Shown: positions 34,307 through 44,395, numbered from the stretch's first letter. The stretch: DNA of 64,000 nt from JAJEBT01 sp965214975 (GCA_965214975.1 OZ244055.1:558001-622000); one strand, 5' to 3'. Notes: generated by a model not told the origin, from the sequence alone. Numbers and translations: made by a program.

Positions 34307-37300
34307 GGTCCGGCGGCCGCGAGCGCGGCGGCGTCGAGCGTCATCAGGCGGGGGCCGTCGGTCCACAGAAGCCCGCACTCAACCTCATGATTCTCGTACA
34401 CCTTCGCGATCAGCGCCCGGTACGCGGCCATCTGGCGCAGATAGCCGACCGGCACGTCGCCGACCCGCCTGGGCGCCGGCCGATTCGTCTTGAAATCGAG
34501 CACGCGGACCCTGCCGGGCTCGACCACCAGCCGGTCGATCCGGCCCGAGATCGCCGTTCCGTCGACGACGCCGGCGACCGGAACCTCGGCGCGCGACCCC
34601 GGCCCGAACAGCGGCTGCCAGTCGGGATGGTCGAGCACGCCGAAAGCCGCCTCGAGGATCTCCGGGATCGCGTCCTCGTCGAGACCGTGCGACGGGCTTT
34701 CGAGAAAGCGCCGGGCAACTCCGCGACGCGCCCCGGGCTCCACGCCGGGGAGCATCTGCAGCAGGTGATGGATGAGGAGACCGCGCCGGAAGGCCCTGCC
34801 GCGGTCGGACCCGAGCGGCGACCGCGCCGCCGGCTCCCGCTCGTCCAGGAGCGACGGCGCCAGCGGCCGCGAGGGGGCCGGCTCGTCCGGGGCGGCCTCG
34901 TCGGCCCATCCGGGCAGATCCTCGACGGCGGCGTCGGCCGCTCCCGGATCCTCGCGCCGGTCGGGCGCCGATTCCTGGGGGGATGACAGCGAGAGACCGG
35001 TTCCCGTCCAGCCGAAGTCGCCGTCCCCCGCCTCGAACTCGAAACTCTCCGCGAGGTCGGCGAGTCCGTTCCACACCAGGTTGTACCAGCAGTTTTCCGG
35101 GGGCTTCTGCCTGGTTCCGTAGCCGCACACGTAGAGACGATCCTCGGCGCGGGTCATCGCGACGTAGAGAAGCCGCCGGTATTCCTCGTCCTGGCGCCGT
35201 TTCGCCTCTCCGGCGAACGCCTCGGCGGCCTCGACGCGATCGCTGGCCCGCGGCGGCCAGAGCATGACCTCGCCGTCCCCGGCATCGCCCCACAGCATTC
35301 CCCTGTCGGCCCTCGGCGTCCGCATGGTGTCCGGAAGGAACACGATCGGGGCCTCCAGCCCCTTCGCGCCGTGAACGGTCAGGATCCGGACTTCGTCGCG
35401 GTCGCTCCGGTCGAGGTCGCGCTTGATCTCGGCCCCGCCTTCCGCGAACCACCGGAGAAACCCCTGCAGCGACGGCGCCTGCGACCGCTCGTGGAACAGC
35501 GCCAGCGTCAGCAGCTCGTCGATCGGGTCGTTTGCCTGTTCGCCGAGACGGGCCACGATGCGGGCGCGGCCCTGAAGCGTCTCGAGGACGTGGGTCAGGA
35601 ACTCGAAGGGCGGCGTCCGGTCGGCGCGGTCGAGCAGGCCGGTCAGGAGCCCGACGGCGCGGGCCGCGTCCCCGTCGCGTTCCGCGCGGTTCCGCAGGGC
35701 GCGCCACAGCCGGCCGCTCCGGCCGTGGCAGGCCTCGAACAGCTGTTCCTCGCCGAACCCGACCAGCGGCCCCTTGAGGACGGCCGCGAGATTGAGATCG
35801 TCCTCCGGCAGCAGGGCGAAGGCGGCCAGCGCGACCAGATCCTGCACCGCCAGCTGGTCGGCGACCACCATGCGGTCGGCCCCGGCGACCGCGATGCCGC
35901 GGACCTTGAGGGCATGCATCAGGTGATCGATGAACGCGCTTCGCCGGCGCACCAGAACCATGACGTCCCCGGCCCGGATCGGCCGCGCCCTGCCGGGAAG
36001 CCTCTCCCCGGTCCGGATCCACGCCGCGATCCTGTCGGCGATCGCCCGGGCCAGCCGTTCCTCGGGCGCCCGTTGGTCCGGGAGCGCGGGGAACTCCCAG
36101 GAGGCCTTCCCGCCGTCCTCCGGCGGCATGACCGGCGGCCACACCTCGACCAGCCCCGCCTGTCCCCCGCGGTGCGAGACGTGGCTGACGGGCACCGCGG
36201 AGACGCCTTTCGCGGCCTCGCCGGCGAACACGATGTCCACCGCCCGCAGCACCGGGGGCACGGACCGGTACGATCTCGCGAGCGGCACTTCCTCCCACGG
36301 CAGGCCGGCGTCGGCGGCGCGCCCGGAAACGAGTTCCTTCATGCGCGCGAACTCGTCGGGCGCGGCCCCCTGGAATCCGAAGATCGACTGTTTCTCGTCG
36401 CCGACCGCGAACACCGTCCGGCGCGTGTCCCGGGCCCCCTCGCCCGAGAAGAACTCCTCGGTGATCGCGCCGACGATCGCCCACTCGTCGGCGTTGGTGT
36501 CCTGGGCCTCGTCGATCAGCACGTGGTCGATGCCGCCGTCGAGCTTGAACATCACCCAGGGCGCCGCGCGCTCGACCAGTGCGCGGGCCCTGAGGATCAG
36601 GTCGTCGTAGTCGAGGACCGCGCGCCGCCTCTTGTGCCGTTCGTAGTGCGCGAGAATGGCGTCCGCGACGACCAGAAGATCTCCGGTCGAGGTGGCGGTC
36701 CGGATCGCCTTGCGGCGCTTCGCGACCTCGTGCACTTCCGCGGCCTCGTCCCGGAGCGTCTCCTCGAGACGGGGCATGCGTTCGAGAGACTTCGGCGGGC
36801 CGAGCCTCCGGCGCGGTTCGCCGGCCCGGGTCAGGTAGACGAGCGCGTAGTCGTCGAAGCTCTCCGGGGCCGGGTTCCCGATCCAGTCCATGACGGCGCG
36901 GGCGTTCCTTCGGTCGGTCGCGCCCGCGCTCCCGTTCCCGTCGTCGGCCAGGGCCCTGAGCTCCTCCTCCGAAAGCGTGCCGGCGTACCGTCCGAGGAGT
37001 CCGGCGGCCACCGTCCACAGATGGTCCGTGTCGCGGGCGCAGAACCGCGCCAGCAGCTTGCGGACCGTTTCGCCCTCGGCCAGGCCAAGCGCCCGCCGCG
37101 TCCTTTCCGCCGCGCCCGCGCGTCCGCCGGAGTCGTCGAGCAGGCGCCGGATCCTGCCGCGCTCTCTCGTGACGCCGCCCAGCAGTTCCAGGAAATCCCG
37201 CTCGCCGACGAGCGTCATGATCCTTCCCGCCGCCAGGGAGAGTCCGGTTTCCCCGTCGGCGAGCGTCAGCACGCTGTCGCGCGCCTCCGCGATCGCCTCG

Positions 37301-37776
37301 GCGGTCTCCCTCTCGTCCATGACCTCGAAATGCGGAACCACCCCGGCCTCGAGGGGAAAACGCGAGAGCAGCGACTGGCAGAACGCGTGGATGGTCATGA
37401 TGCCGATGCCGCCGGGCGCTTCCAGAACCTCGGCGAACAGCCCGCGGGCCCGTTCGAGCGCGCTCTCGTCCGCCGCGGCGCCGACGAGAGTCCCGATGTC
37501 CGAGGCGAGGGCGTCCCCGGATTCCGCCGCCCACCTTCCCAGCAGGCCGCGGATGCGGTTCTGCATCTCCGCGGCGGCGGCCCGGGTGAAGGTCAGGCAG
37601 AGAATCCTCTCGGGCCTCGTGCCCGCGAGCAGGAGGCGGAGAACCCTGTCGGCGAGCACCTTGGTCTTTCCGGACCCCGCCGACGCCGACACCCAGACGC
37701 TGGCGTCGGGCCGCGCCGCGGTCGTCTGCTCCTGGTGCGGCTCCATGCGGCCGGTGTTCGCCGCGCGGGCCGTCAT
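34303..37776 (-). CDS. addA: Double-strand break repair helicase-nuclease AddA
   Basis: 1157-residue UvrD-type (SF1A) helicase with a C-terminal RecB-like nuclease; with AddB it resects DNA ends for RecA. Walker A VSASAGSGKTKVLADRV lies at about residue 29, Walker B LIDEAQDTN near 400, and helicase motif VRRRSAFIDHL later. The C-terminus has the nuclease segment GRIDRLVVEPGRVRVLDFKT. The start ATG overlaps the addB stop (ATGA). Confidence 0.95.
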   Translation of the reverse strand: MTARAANTGRMEPHQEQTTAARPDASVWVSASAGSGKTKVLADRVLRLLLAGTRPERILCLTFTRAAAAEMQNRIRGLLGRWAAESGDALASDIGTLVGAAADESALERARGLFAEVLEAPGGIGIMTIHAFCQSLLSRFPLEAGVVPHFEVMDERETAEAIAEARDSVLTLADGETGLSLAAGRIMTLVGERDFLELLGGVTRERGRIRRLLDDSGGRAGAAERTRRALGLAEGETVRKLLARFCARDTDHLWTVAAGLLGRYAGTLSEEELRALADDGNGSAGATDRRNARAVMDWIGNPAPESFDDYALVYLTRAGEPRRRLGPPKSLERMPRLEETLRDEAAEVHEVAKRRKAIRTATSTGDLLVVADAILAHYERHKRRRAVLDYDDLILRARALVERAAPWVMFKLDGGIDHVLIDEAQDTNADEWAIVGAITEEFFSGEGARDTRRTVFAVGDEKQSIFGFQGAAPDEFARMKELVSGRAADAGLPWEEVPLARSYRSVPPVLRAVDIVFAGEAAKGVSAVPVSHVSHRGGQAGLVEVWPPVMPPEDGGKASWEFPALPDQRAPEERLARAIADRIAAWIRTGERLPGRARPIRAGDVMVLVRRRSAFIDHLMHALKVRGIAVAGADRMVVADQLAVQDLVALAAFALLPEDDLNLAAVLKGPLVGFGEEQLFEACHGRSGRLWRALRNRAERDGDAARAVGLLTGLLDRADRTPPFEFLTHVLETLQGRARIVARLGEQANDPIDELLTLALFHERSQAPSLQGFLRWFAEGGAEIKRDLDRSDRDEVRILTVHGAKGLEAPIVFLPDTMRTPRADRGMLWGDAGDGEVMLWPPRASDRVEAAEAFAGEAKRRQDEEYRRLLYVAMTRAEDRLYVCGYGTRQKPPENCWYNLVWNGLADLAESFEFEAGDGDFGWTGTGLSLSSPQESAPDRREDPGAADAAVEDLPGWADEAAPDEPAPSRPLAPSLLDEREPAARSPLGSDRGRAFRRGLLIHHLLQMLPGVEPGARRGVARRFLESPSHGLDEDAIPEILEAAFGVLDHPDWQPLFGPGSRAEVPVAGVVDGTAISGRIDRLVVEPGRVRVLDFKTNRPAPRRVGDVPVGYLRQMAAYRALIAKVYENHEVECGLLWTDGPRLMTLDAAALAAAGP

Positions 37777-40703
37777 TCGCGGTCGCCCGAGAGCGTCAGT
37801 TCCTGCCCGCGCTCGAGATGCCGGTAGTCCGAGGGCCGGCCGTCGCCTCCGTCCCCGGAAAAGCGGTACGGCGTTTCCGGATTCTCGTAGCTCCCGAGCA
37901 GCCGGTGCAGGCCGGCAAGGGCGTCATCGGACAGCTGCCCGGGGTCGTCCCCGGCCGAGGTGATCTCGCCGGCGGGATCTCCGCCGGACAGCCGCCAGTA
38001 GGACAGTTCGCTGACCGGGCCCGGGGGAACGCCCTCGAACGCGCCCGCTTGGACCATCGCCGCCTCCAGCGGCAGCTGCGGGGCGAGTCCCCGGGCCACC
38101 GCGGATTTCGCCGGCACGGCGCCGGTCTTGTAGTCGATGACGGCGTAGCCCTCTTCGGCCAGCGCGTCGATCCGGTCGGCGCGGCCGGTCAGGACGAAGG
38201 AGCGCCCGGGAAGCGCGACCGGCATCTCCCCCTTCGCCTCCACGTGGGTGCGGACGATGTCGCCGGCGCGCTTGCGTTCCTGGCCGACGATCCATTCGGC
38301 GGCGCGCTCGAAGCGCGGCCACCAGAAGTTCCGGATGCCGGGATGGTCCGGAAGCCGCGCGAATTCCTCCCTGCCGATCCCGATCAGGAACGCGAGCGCT
38401 TCCGGATCCGTCATGTCGCCCCGCTCCCTGAGAAAGCGCTCGAGCGCCGCGTGAACGACCGTGCCGCGGTCGGCGGGGTTCGGCATGGCGTCGATTTCCT
38501 CCAGCGCGCGCAAGCCGAGAACGTGCCGGGCGTAGATGGCGTAGGGGTCGCGGATCAGGGTCTCGATCTCGGTCACCGAGAGACGTGCCGGGCGGGCTTC
38601 CACCGGCGGCGTCGGCGGTGCCGTCGGCCCCGGGGCCGGTGGCAGCCGCCGGTCCAGGTCGGCCTGCCACGTCAGCCGCCTTTCCTGTTCGGTCCGCCAT
38701 GCGGCGGCGATTCCGTCGCCGTCCTCCGTCGAGGCCAGAAACGTCTCGAGGCGCGTCAGCCAGCGTGCCGGCACGGTCGGCGAGCCGTCGACCCGGGTCG
38801 AGCGCGTCATCACGACCTCGGACGCCGTGAACCCCTGCACGAAGTCGTGCGCGGTCAGGCCGATCCGGCGTTCCGGAGGCGCCAGTCCGAACTCCGCCCG
38901 CATGGGCCGGCTCATCCACGGACCCGGCATGGCGACCGGCGGCCAGGCGCCCTCGTTGAGGCCGCCCAGGACGACAAGGTCCGCATGTTGCAGACGCGCT
39001 TCCAGAAGCCCCCAGATGTTCAGGCGCGGGTGCCGCCCGAAGGGCGGGCGGAAGACCCGCCCTTCGAGAATCGAATCGAGCAGGCGCGGCCAGTCGCGCC
39101 CGGGAATTTCCGGAAAGTCCGCGGACGCCTCGTGAAGATCGGAGATCAGGACCGAGGCCTGCTCGCCGGAGGCGTGTTCCCACAGGCGTTCGGCACCGTC
39201 CCGGTCGGGGGTCGCCGCCAGCGCCTCCGCGAACCCCACGTGGGCCTCGACGAGTTCCGCGACCCCGGCCCGGTCCCCGGAGGTCAGGGCCGCGAACGGC
39301 GCCGCCATCCCCTCGAGGCGCCGCGCCAGTTCGGGAAGTCCCTCGACGCGCCCGGCGTCGCCGGCCTCGAGCGCCTCGCGCAGGCCCGCGAAACCGGGTT
39401 CCGGGCGCCGTCCGCGCAATGCCGCGCGCTCGACGCGCCGGATCTGCCGGCGGAACTCCGCCGGATCGAGCCCGCCGGAGGCCAGGGGGTGCTTGAGCGC
39501 GGCCAGCAGCGGAACCGGCGCCGCGTCGGAAGCGACGGCCTCCGCCGTGAGGCGCAGAAAGGCGCCGGCCGGCGTCGCGGCGAGCGGCTGTCCGCCGGAA
39601 TCGTCGATGTCGATGTTCCATCGCCTGAGCTGGGCGGCGACCCGGCGCGCGAGACCGCGCTCGGGCGTGACCAGGGCCGCCGTCCGTTCCGGAATCTCGA
39701 GCGCCTCCCGCAGCAGCATCGCGACGACATGCGCTTCCTGCTCGAGTCCCGGGCACTCGATCCTCCGGACGCCGGACAGGGCGCCGGCCGGGTTCGCCGG
39801 CTCCGGCGCGGCGGCCCCGGGCGGGCGCAGGGCGGCGTTGACGACGTCCGCCCTCCGCGCCGTCCCGGGGTCCGGGACGTCCCACTCCGCGACCTCCGCG
39901 ACCCCGAGCCTGTCCGCGAGCCGGGCCATGCCGTGCTGGGGGTGGGAGGGGCCGAGCGCCGCGCGGTCCCTCGCCGCGAGCGAGCGGTCGAATCCCGGCA
40001 GGACGACGGCACCCCGTTCCAGGCCGGCGACGCAGGCCAGCAGGTCGGCGGTGGCCGGCACCGTGCCGGTGGAGCCCGCGGCGATCACCGGCCCGTCGGG
40101 AGGCGTTTCCCGCCAGGCCCGGATCCGCGCCTCGGTCAACCGGTTCCGGCGGGCGACGGGATCCAGGCAGCCCAGCCCGTCGAGGATGCGCGGCCAGTGG
40201 TCGGTGACGATCTCCAGGAACCCGAGAACCTCCTGCCAGTGGGCGGCGAGATTCTCCGGCGCCAGTTCGCGGAGCCCCCCGAACTCCAGTCTTTCGGTCT
40301 GCACCTCGTCGAGAAAGCGCGCCAGGCCGTCGGCGAGCCGCAGGGCCTGGCCCGGGCGGAGAGAGCCGTCGCGCGCCATCACCAGCCGCGCGAGCAGCAT
40401 CTGGCGGCGGAGCGGCGAGATGGCGGGCGGCAGATCCGCGGCCGCGGGTTCCTCCTCGCCGCCCGGGTCGCCGTCGTCGATGTCGCCGATCGGCGTGATC
40501 TCGGGCAGAAGGAGGGGCTTTCCGCCGGACTCGCGCAGAAAGGCGTCGCCGAGCGCCCGGCAGGCGCGGCGGTTCGGCAGGAGGACGAGCATGCCGGCGA
40601 ACGTCTCGGGACCGCTTCCGTGCCGGGCGACGAGCCCGCGGACGAGGCCTCGGAGAAAGCCGGCGCCGCCGGCGATCGTGAAGACGGATCCTTCGGAGGT
40701 CAC
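37773..40703 (-). CDS. addB: Double-strand break repair protein AddB
   Basis: 976-residue partner of AddA with an inactivated helicase fold and a C-terminal PD-(D/E)XK nuclease (GTVVHAALERFL, then YAVIDYKTGAVPAKSA). Iron-sulfur cysteines known from Bacillus AddB are not seen around the nuclease domain. The start is the GTG at 40703, which overlaps the stop of the preceding gene (GTGA); the longer frame to 40781 would run into that gene. Confidence 0.93.
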   Translation of the reverse strand: MTSEGSVFTIAGGAGFLRGLVRGLVARHGSGPETFAGMLVLLPNRRACRALGDAFLRESGGKPLLLPEITPIGDIDDGDPGGEEEPAAADLPPAISPLRRQMLLARLVMARDGSLRPGQALRLADGLARFLDEVQTERLEFGGLRELAPENLAAHWQEVLGFLEIVTDHWPRILDGLGCLDPVARRNRLTEARIRAWRETPPDGPVIAAGSTGTVPATADLLACVAGLERGAVVLPGFDRSLAARDRAALGPSHPQHGMARLADRLGVAEVAEWDVPDPGTARRADVVNAALRPPGAAAPEPANPAGALSGVRRIECPGLEQEAHVVAMLLREALEIPERTAALVTPERGLARRVAAQLRRWNIDIDDSGGQPLAATPAGAFLRLTAEAVASDAAPVPLLAALKHPLASGGLDPAEFRRQIRRVERAALRGRRPEPGFAGLREALEAGDAGRVEGLPELARRLEGMAAPFAALTSGDRAGVAELVEAHVGFAEALAATPDRDGAERLWEHASGEQASVLISDLHEASADFPEIPGRDWPRLLDSILEGRVFRPPFGRHPRLNIWGLLEARLQHADLVVLGGLNEGAWPPVAMPGPWMSRPMRAEFGLAPPERRIGLTAHDFVQGFTASEVVMTRSTRVDGSPTVPARWLTRLETFLASTEDGDGIAAAWRTEQERRLTWQADLDRRLPPAPGPTAPPTPPVEARPARLSVTEIETLIRDPYAIYARHVLGLRALEEIDAMPNPADRGTVVHAALERFLRERGDMTDPEALAFLIGIGREEFARLPDHPGIRNFWWPRFERAAEWIVGQERKRAGDIVRTHVEAKGEMPVALPGRSFVLTGRADRIDALAEEGYAVIDYKTGAVPAKSAVARGLAPQLPLEAAMVQAGAFEGVPPGPVSELSYWRLSGGDPAGEITSAGDDPGQLSDDALAGLHRLLGSYENPETPYRFSGDGGDGRPSDYRHLERGQELTLSGDRE

Positions 40704-41434
40704 GCCTCTTCCCTCCCGGAATTCCGTTCGAGCCATGCCTCGGCCTCGGCGACCGCCGCGGGCGTGCCGACATGGTGCCACGCGCCGTCATGCGCGATCC
40801 CGAACAGGCGCCCGGCGTTTTCGGCGCGGCGGTAGGCGATGCCGAGAGGAAAGGCGCCGTCCGGGGCGCCGTCGAACAGCCTCGGGTGGAGAATCTGGAG
40901 GCCCGTGAAGACCAGCGGCGCCCGGCCCTCCCCGCCGCGCCGGGCGAGCCGCCCGGACGCGTCCATGCGGAAGTCGCCCGCGCCCGCGTATCCGCGGGCG
41001 TTCGCGGTCGGATGGACGAGCAGAAGCGCGTCCATGTCCGCGTCCCTCCACGCCGCCGCCAGCCGCTCGGGCGCCGGCACGGGGCCGTCGGACCACAGGA
41101 TGTCGGCGTTCGCCGCGAAGAACGCGTCGCCGCCGAGAAGGTCGAGCGCGTTGGCGATGCCGCCGCCGGTCTCGAGCGGTTCGGTCTCCCGGGAAACCAC
41201 GATCCGGGGCGCGGCGCGGCCGGCGAGACTCCTCTCGATCCGCTCCGCCAGCCAGTGGACGTTGACGACGGCGGTTCCGACGCCGGCGCGGACGAGACGG
41301 TCGAGAACGCGGTCGAGAAGGGTTCGGCCGCCGACGCGGACGAGGGGTTTGGGCACGCGATCGGTGAGCGGGCGCATGCGCCGGCCGCGGCCGGCCGCGA
41401 GAACCATCGCGCGCGCGGGCCGGGAACTGGTCAC
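40700..41434 (-). CDS. murU: Nucleotidyltransferase, MurU-like
   Basis: A 244-residue sugar-phosphate nucleotidyltransferase (MurU/RmlA-like). The signature AMVLAAGRGRRMRPLTD, VPKPLVRVGGRTLLDRVLD and PLETGGGIANAL are seen, with a late WHHVGTPAAVAEAE. MurU makes UDP-MurNAc from MurNAc 1-phosphate and UTP in the peptidoglycan recycling path that bypasses de novo synthesis. The neighbouring AmgK gene supports this. The start is the GTG at 41434, overlapping the amgK stop (GTGA). Confidence 0.88.
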   Translation of the reverse strand: MTSSRPARAMVLAAGRGRRMRPLTDRVPKPLVRVGGRTLLDRVLDRLVRAGVGTAVVNVHWLAERIERSLAGRAAPRIVVSRETEPLETGGGIANALDLLGGDAFFAANADILWSDGPVPAPERLAAAWRDADMDALLLVHPTANARGYAGAGDFRMDASGRLARRGGEGRAPLVFTGLQILHPRLFDGAPDGAFPLGIAYRRAENAGRLFGIAHDGAWHHVGTPAAVAEAEAWLERNSGREEA

Positions 41435-42435
41435 GACGCCGCGCGCGCCGGCGGCGCGGTCCGGAGCTCCGGGGGCAGATGGGCGTCGAACCACCCGCGG
41501 AGGGCGGCGAGCGCGGGGCGCGCCAGCGCCGCCTCCAGCATCCGCCACAGGCGCGGCACGTGGACGAGATAGCCGGGCTTGCCGTCGCGGTCGCGCAGGC
41601 GCGTGAAGATGCCGAGCACCTTGCAGTGGCGCTGGGCCCCGAGCACGAGGCAGGACCGGTCGAAGGCCGCCGCGTCGATTTCGGGGAAGGCCTCCAGATA
41701 CCGGTCGCGCGCCGCCGCCGCGACTTCGGCGGGCACGTCGCGTCGGGCGTCCTCGACGAGCGAGACGAGGTCGTAGCTCGCCGGCCCGATCGTGGCGTCC
41801 TGGAAATCGAGAAGCCCGCAGCGCGCGACGCCGTCGCGGCCGTCGAGCCGCATCAGGTTGTCGACGTGGAAGTCGCGGAGCACCAGCGTCTCCGGAACGC
41901 CGCGCGCGTCGGCGAGCGCGGCCCGCCAGAGGTCGCGGTAGGCGCGGCGCGCGGTCTCGGCGGCCGGCCGGCCGGTCGCCGCCGGCAGGTACCAGCGGAC
42001 CAGGAGCTCCGCCTCCTCGAGGAAGAGCCGGTCGTGGTAGTCCGGAAGCCCCGCCGCCCCGCCGTCCCTCCGGAAACGCCGGTGGAGGGCGACCAGAAGG
42101 TCGGTCGCGAGGGCGTAGAGTTCCACGGGATCCGCGCCGCCGTCGAGCAGCCTGGAGAAGGTCCGGTCCCCGAAATCCTCGAGCAGCGCCAGACCCGCCT
42201 CCGCGTCGGCCGCGAGGATCCTCGGCGCGCTCAGGCCGAGGCCCGAGAGGACGCGGGCGACGTCGACGAACGCCCGGACGTTCTCGCGCTCCGGGTCGCC
42301 CTCCATGCAGACCGCCCGCCGCCCGTCGAGCGCGATCCTGTGGTAGCGGCGGAAGGAGGCGTCCTCGGCGAGCGGCGTCCGCCGGGCGCCGGCCCAGCCG
42401 GCCGCGGCGAGAAACGGCTCGAGCCGGCCGCTCAC
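41431..42435 (-). CDS. amgK: N-acetylmuramate/N-acetylglucosamine kinase, AmgK-like phosphotransferase
   Basis: A 334-residue aminoglycoside-phosphotransferase-fold kinase. Brenner-type motif LRDFHVDNLMR and the metal motif LLDFQDATIGPASYDLVS are present. AmgK phosphorylates MurNAc and GlcNAc at the anomeric position to feed MurU, the next gene. The start is the GTG at 42435 sharing bases with the tsaE stop; the longer frame to 42642 lies wholly inside tsaE. Confidence 0.87.
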   Translation of the reverse strand: MSGRLEPFLAAAGWAGARRTPLAEDASFRRYHRIALDGRRAVCMEGDPERENVRAFVDVARVLSGLGLSAPRILAADAEAGLALLEDFGDRTFSRLLDGGADPVELYALATDLLVALHRRFRRDGGAAGLPDYHDRLFLEEAELLVRWYLPAATGRPAAETARRAYRDLWRAALADARGVPETLVLRDFHVDNLMRLDGRDGVARCGLLDFQDATIGPASYDLVSLVEDARRDVPAEVAAAARDRYLEAFPEIDAAAFDRSCLVLGAQRHCKVLGIFTRLRDRDGKPGYLVHVPRLWRMLEAALARPALAALRGWFDAHLPPELRTAPPARAAS

Positions 42436-42926
42436 CCGCCCCTCCGGCCGTCGCGCACGTGCGCGACGCGCAGCTCGGGCCGGCTTCCGGTCTCGAGGCG
42501 GATGCGGACGCAGGCGGCCGGCAGGATCTCCTCGATCCGCTCGGCCCACTCGATCACGGACACGCCCTCGGCGAAGGCGTCCTCGACGCCGAGCTCGAGG
42601 GCGTCGCGCGCCGAGCCGATCCTGTAGAGGTCGAAATGCCACAGCGTGAAGCGCGGGAACTCGTAGGGCTGGACCAGGGTGTAGGTCGGGCTCGGCACCT
42701 CGCCGACCTCGGTTCCCGCCGCCGCGCCGAGCGCGCGGACCAGCCCGCGGGCGAACACGGTCTTGCCGCTGCCGAGGCCGCCGGAGAGGGCGACCGCGTC
42801 GCCCGGGCGCAGGCCGCCGGCGAAGCCGGCGGCGAAGGCCTCGGTGGCCTCGGGGCCGTCGAGCGCGACCGGACCGTCTCCGGGCGCCGTCGGCGGACCG
42901 GCCGGGCCGGAGGTTCCGGCGGTCAG
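42432..42926 (-). CDS. tsaE: tRNA threonylcarbamoyladenosine biosynthesis ATPase TsaE, CTG start
   Basis: P-loop ATPase that supports the TsaBD complex in making t6A on ANN-decoding tRNAs. The Walker A GGLGSGKTVFARGL, SPTYTLVQPY and FDLYRIGS motifs are intact. No ATG, GTG or TTG occurs in frame between the ahcY stop and the P-loop. The CTG at 42926, which overlaps that stop as CTGA, gives 164 residues, a normal length, and a low-complexity 20-residue lead. It is therefore taken as the start. Downstream coupling to amgK is by GTGA. Confidence 0.88.
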   Translation of the reverse strand: MTAGTSGPAGPPTAPGDGPVALDGPEATEAFAAGFAGGLRPGDAVALSGGLGSGKTVFARGLVRALGAAAGTEVGEVPSPTYTLVQPYEFPRFTLWHFDLYRIGSARDALELGVEDAFAEGVSVIEWAERIEEILPAACVRIRLETGSRPELRVAHVRDGRRGG

Positions 42927-44218
42927 TATCTGTAGTGGTCCGGCTTGAACGGGCCCGAGACGTCGAGCCCGAGATAGGCCGCCTGCTCGGCGCTGAGTCC
43001 GGTGACCTCGGCGCCGAGCTTGTCGAGATGGAGCGACGCGACCTTTTCGTCGAGATGCTTGGGCAGCACGTGGACCCTGGTGTCGTAGCGTTCGGCGCGC
43101 CGCCAGAGCTCGATCTGGGCGAGCACCTGGTTGGTGAACGACGCGCTCATCACGAAGCTGGGATGGCCGGTGGCGCAGCCGAGATTGACGAGGCGGCCCT
43201 CGGCCAGCACGATCAGGCGCTTGCCGTCGGGGAACTCGACCTCGTCGACCTGAGGCTTGACGTTCTCCCACTTGAGGTTGCGCAGCGCCCCGACCTGGAT
43301 CTCGCTGTCGAAGTGCCCGATGTTGCAGACGATCGCCCGGTCCTTCATCCGCCGCATGTGGTCGATCGTGATGACGTCGATGTTGCCGGTCGCGGTGACG
43401 AAGATGTCGCCGTTTTCCGCGGCGCGGTCCATGGTGACGACCTCGTAGCCCTCCATCGCGGCCTGGAGGGCGCAGATCGGGTCGATCTCGGTGACCAGCA
43501 CGCGCGCGCCCTGGTTGCGGAGACTGGCGGCCGATCCCTTGCCGACGTCGCCGTAGCCCGCGACGACGGCGGTCTTGCCGGCGATCATGACGTCGGTGGC
43601 GCGCTTGATGCCGTCGACCAGGCTTTCGCGGCAGCCGTAGAGATTGTCGAACTTCGACTTGGTGACGGAATCGTTGACGTTGATCGCCGGCACCAGGAGC
43701 TCGCCGTTCCGCTCCATCTCGTAGAGCCGGTGGACTCCGGTGGTGGTCTCCTCGGACAGGCCCCTGACGCCCTTGAGGAGTTCGGGGTGCTTCTCGTGCA
43801 TCAGCCTGGTCAGGTCGCCGCCGTCGTCGAGGAGCAGGTCGGGAACCCAGCCGCCGGGTCCCCGGACGGTTCGTTCGATGCACCACCAGAACTCCTCCTC
43901 GGTCTCGCCCTTCCAGGCGAAGACCGGGATTCCCGCCGCGGCGATCGCCGCCGCCGCGTGGTCCTGGGTGGAGAAGACGTTGCAGGAACTCCAGCGCACC
44001 GTCGCGCCGAGCGCCAGGAGGGTCTCGATGAGCACCGCCGTCTGCACGGTCATGTGCAGGCAGCCCACGACCCGCGCGCCCTCGAGCGGCCTCGATCCGC
44101 CGAATTCCTCGCGCAGCGCCATCAGGCCGGGCATCTCGGTCTCGGCGATCGTGATTTCCTTGCGTCCCCAGTCCGCAAGGGACGGATCGGCGATCCTGTG
44201 ATCGGCTGCGGCGTTCAT
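42923..44218 (-). CDS. ahcY: Adenosylhomocysteinase
   Basis: Hydrolyses S-adenosylhomocysteine to homocysteine and adenosine, keeping methyl transfer running. The 431-residue protein has the N-terminal DPSLADWGRKEITIAETEMP, the NAD-binding AGYGDVGKGSAASL, and the conserved C-terminal PDHYRY. The start is the ATG at 44218; a longer reading to 44425 lies in a non-coding leader. It is the first gene of the operon leading to tsaE, amgK, murU, addB and addA. Confidence 0.97.
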   Translation of the reverse strand: MNAAADHRIADPSLADWGRKEITIAETEMPGLMALREEFGGSRPLEGARVVGCLHMTVQTAVLIETLLALGATVRWSSCNVFSTQDHAAAAIAAAGIPVFAWKGETEEEFWWCIERTVRGPGGWVPDLLLDDGGDLTRLMHEKHPELLKGVRGLSEETTTGVHRLYEMERNGELLVPAINVNDSVTKSKFDNLYGCRESLVDGIKRATDVMIAGKTAVVAGYGDVGKGSAASLRNQGARVLVTEIDPICALQAAMEGYEVVTMDRAAENGDIFVTATGNIDVITIDHMRRMKDRAIVCNIGHFDSEIQVGALRNLKWENVKPQVDEVEFPDGKRLIVLAEGRLVNLGCATGHPSFVMSASFTNQVLAQIELWRRAERYDTRVHVLPKHLDEKVASLHLDKLGAEVTGLSAEQAAYLGLDVSGPFKPDHYRY

Positions 44219-44289
44219 GAGCGGGTTCCCGTGACGTGGTGAAGCATGCGCCGGAACCGCGGGGGCGGGAGTCCCGCCTGACGCGCCGG

Positions 44290-44336
44290 CGTCTCCGGAC
44301 CGGCCGCTCCTCCGCCCGGAGACGGCTCCGGAGACG
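44290..44336 (-). promoter_or_regulatory. Leader stem-loop before ahcY
   Basis: A perfect 10-base inverted repeat (CGTCTCCGGA / TCCGGAGACG) encloses 27 bases in the ~177-base ahcY leader. It may regulate translation or mRNA stability. The known SAH-riboswitch sequence pattern was sought and not convincingly seen. Confidence 0.35.
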
Positions 44337-44395
44337 CGGACGGTCCGCGGACGGCGGGATCCTCCGCGCGACGCGGCCAGATCCGGAACCCGCGC

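Noticed and set aside
44219..44395. SAH riboswitch in the ahcY leader
   Set aside because: A GGAGGAGCG stretch resembles part of the motif, but the matching closing strands of the pseudoknot are not found.
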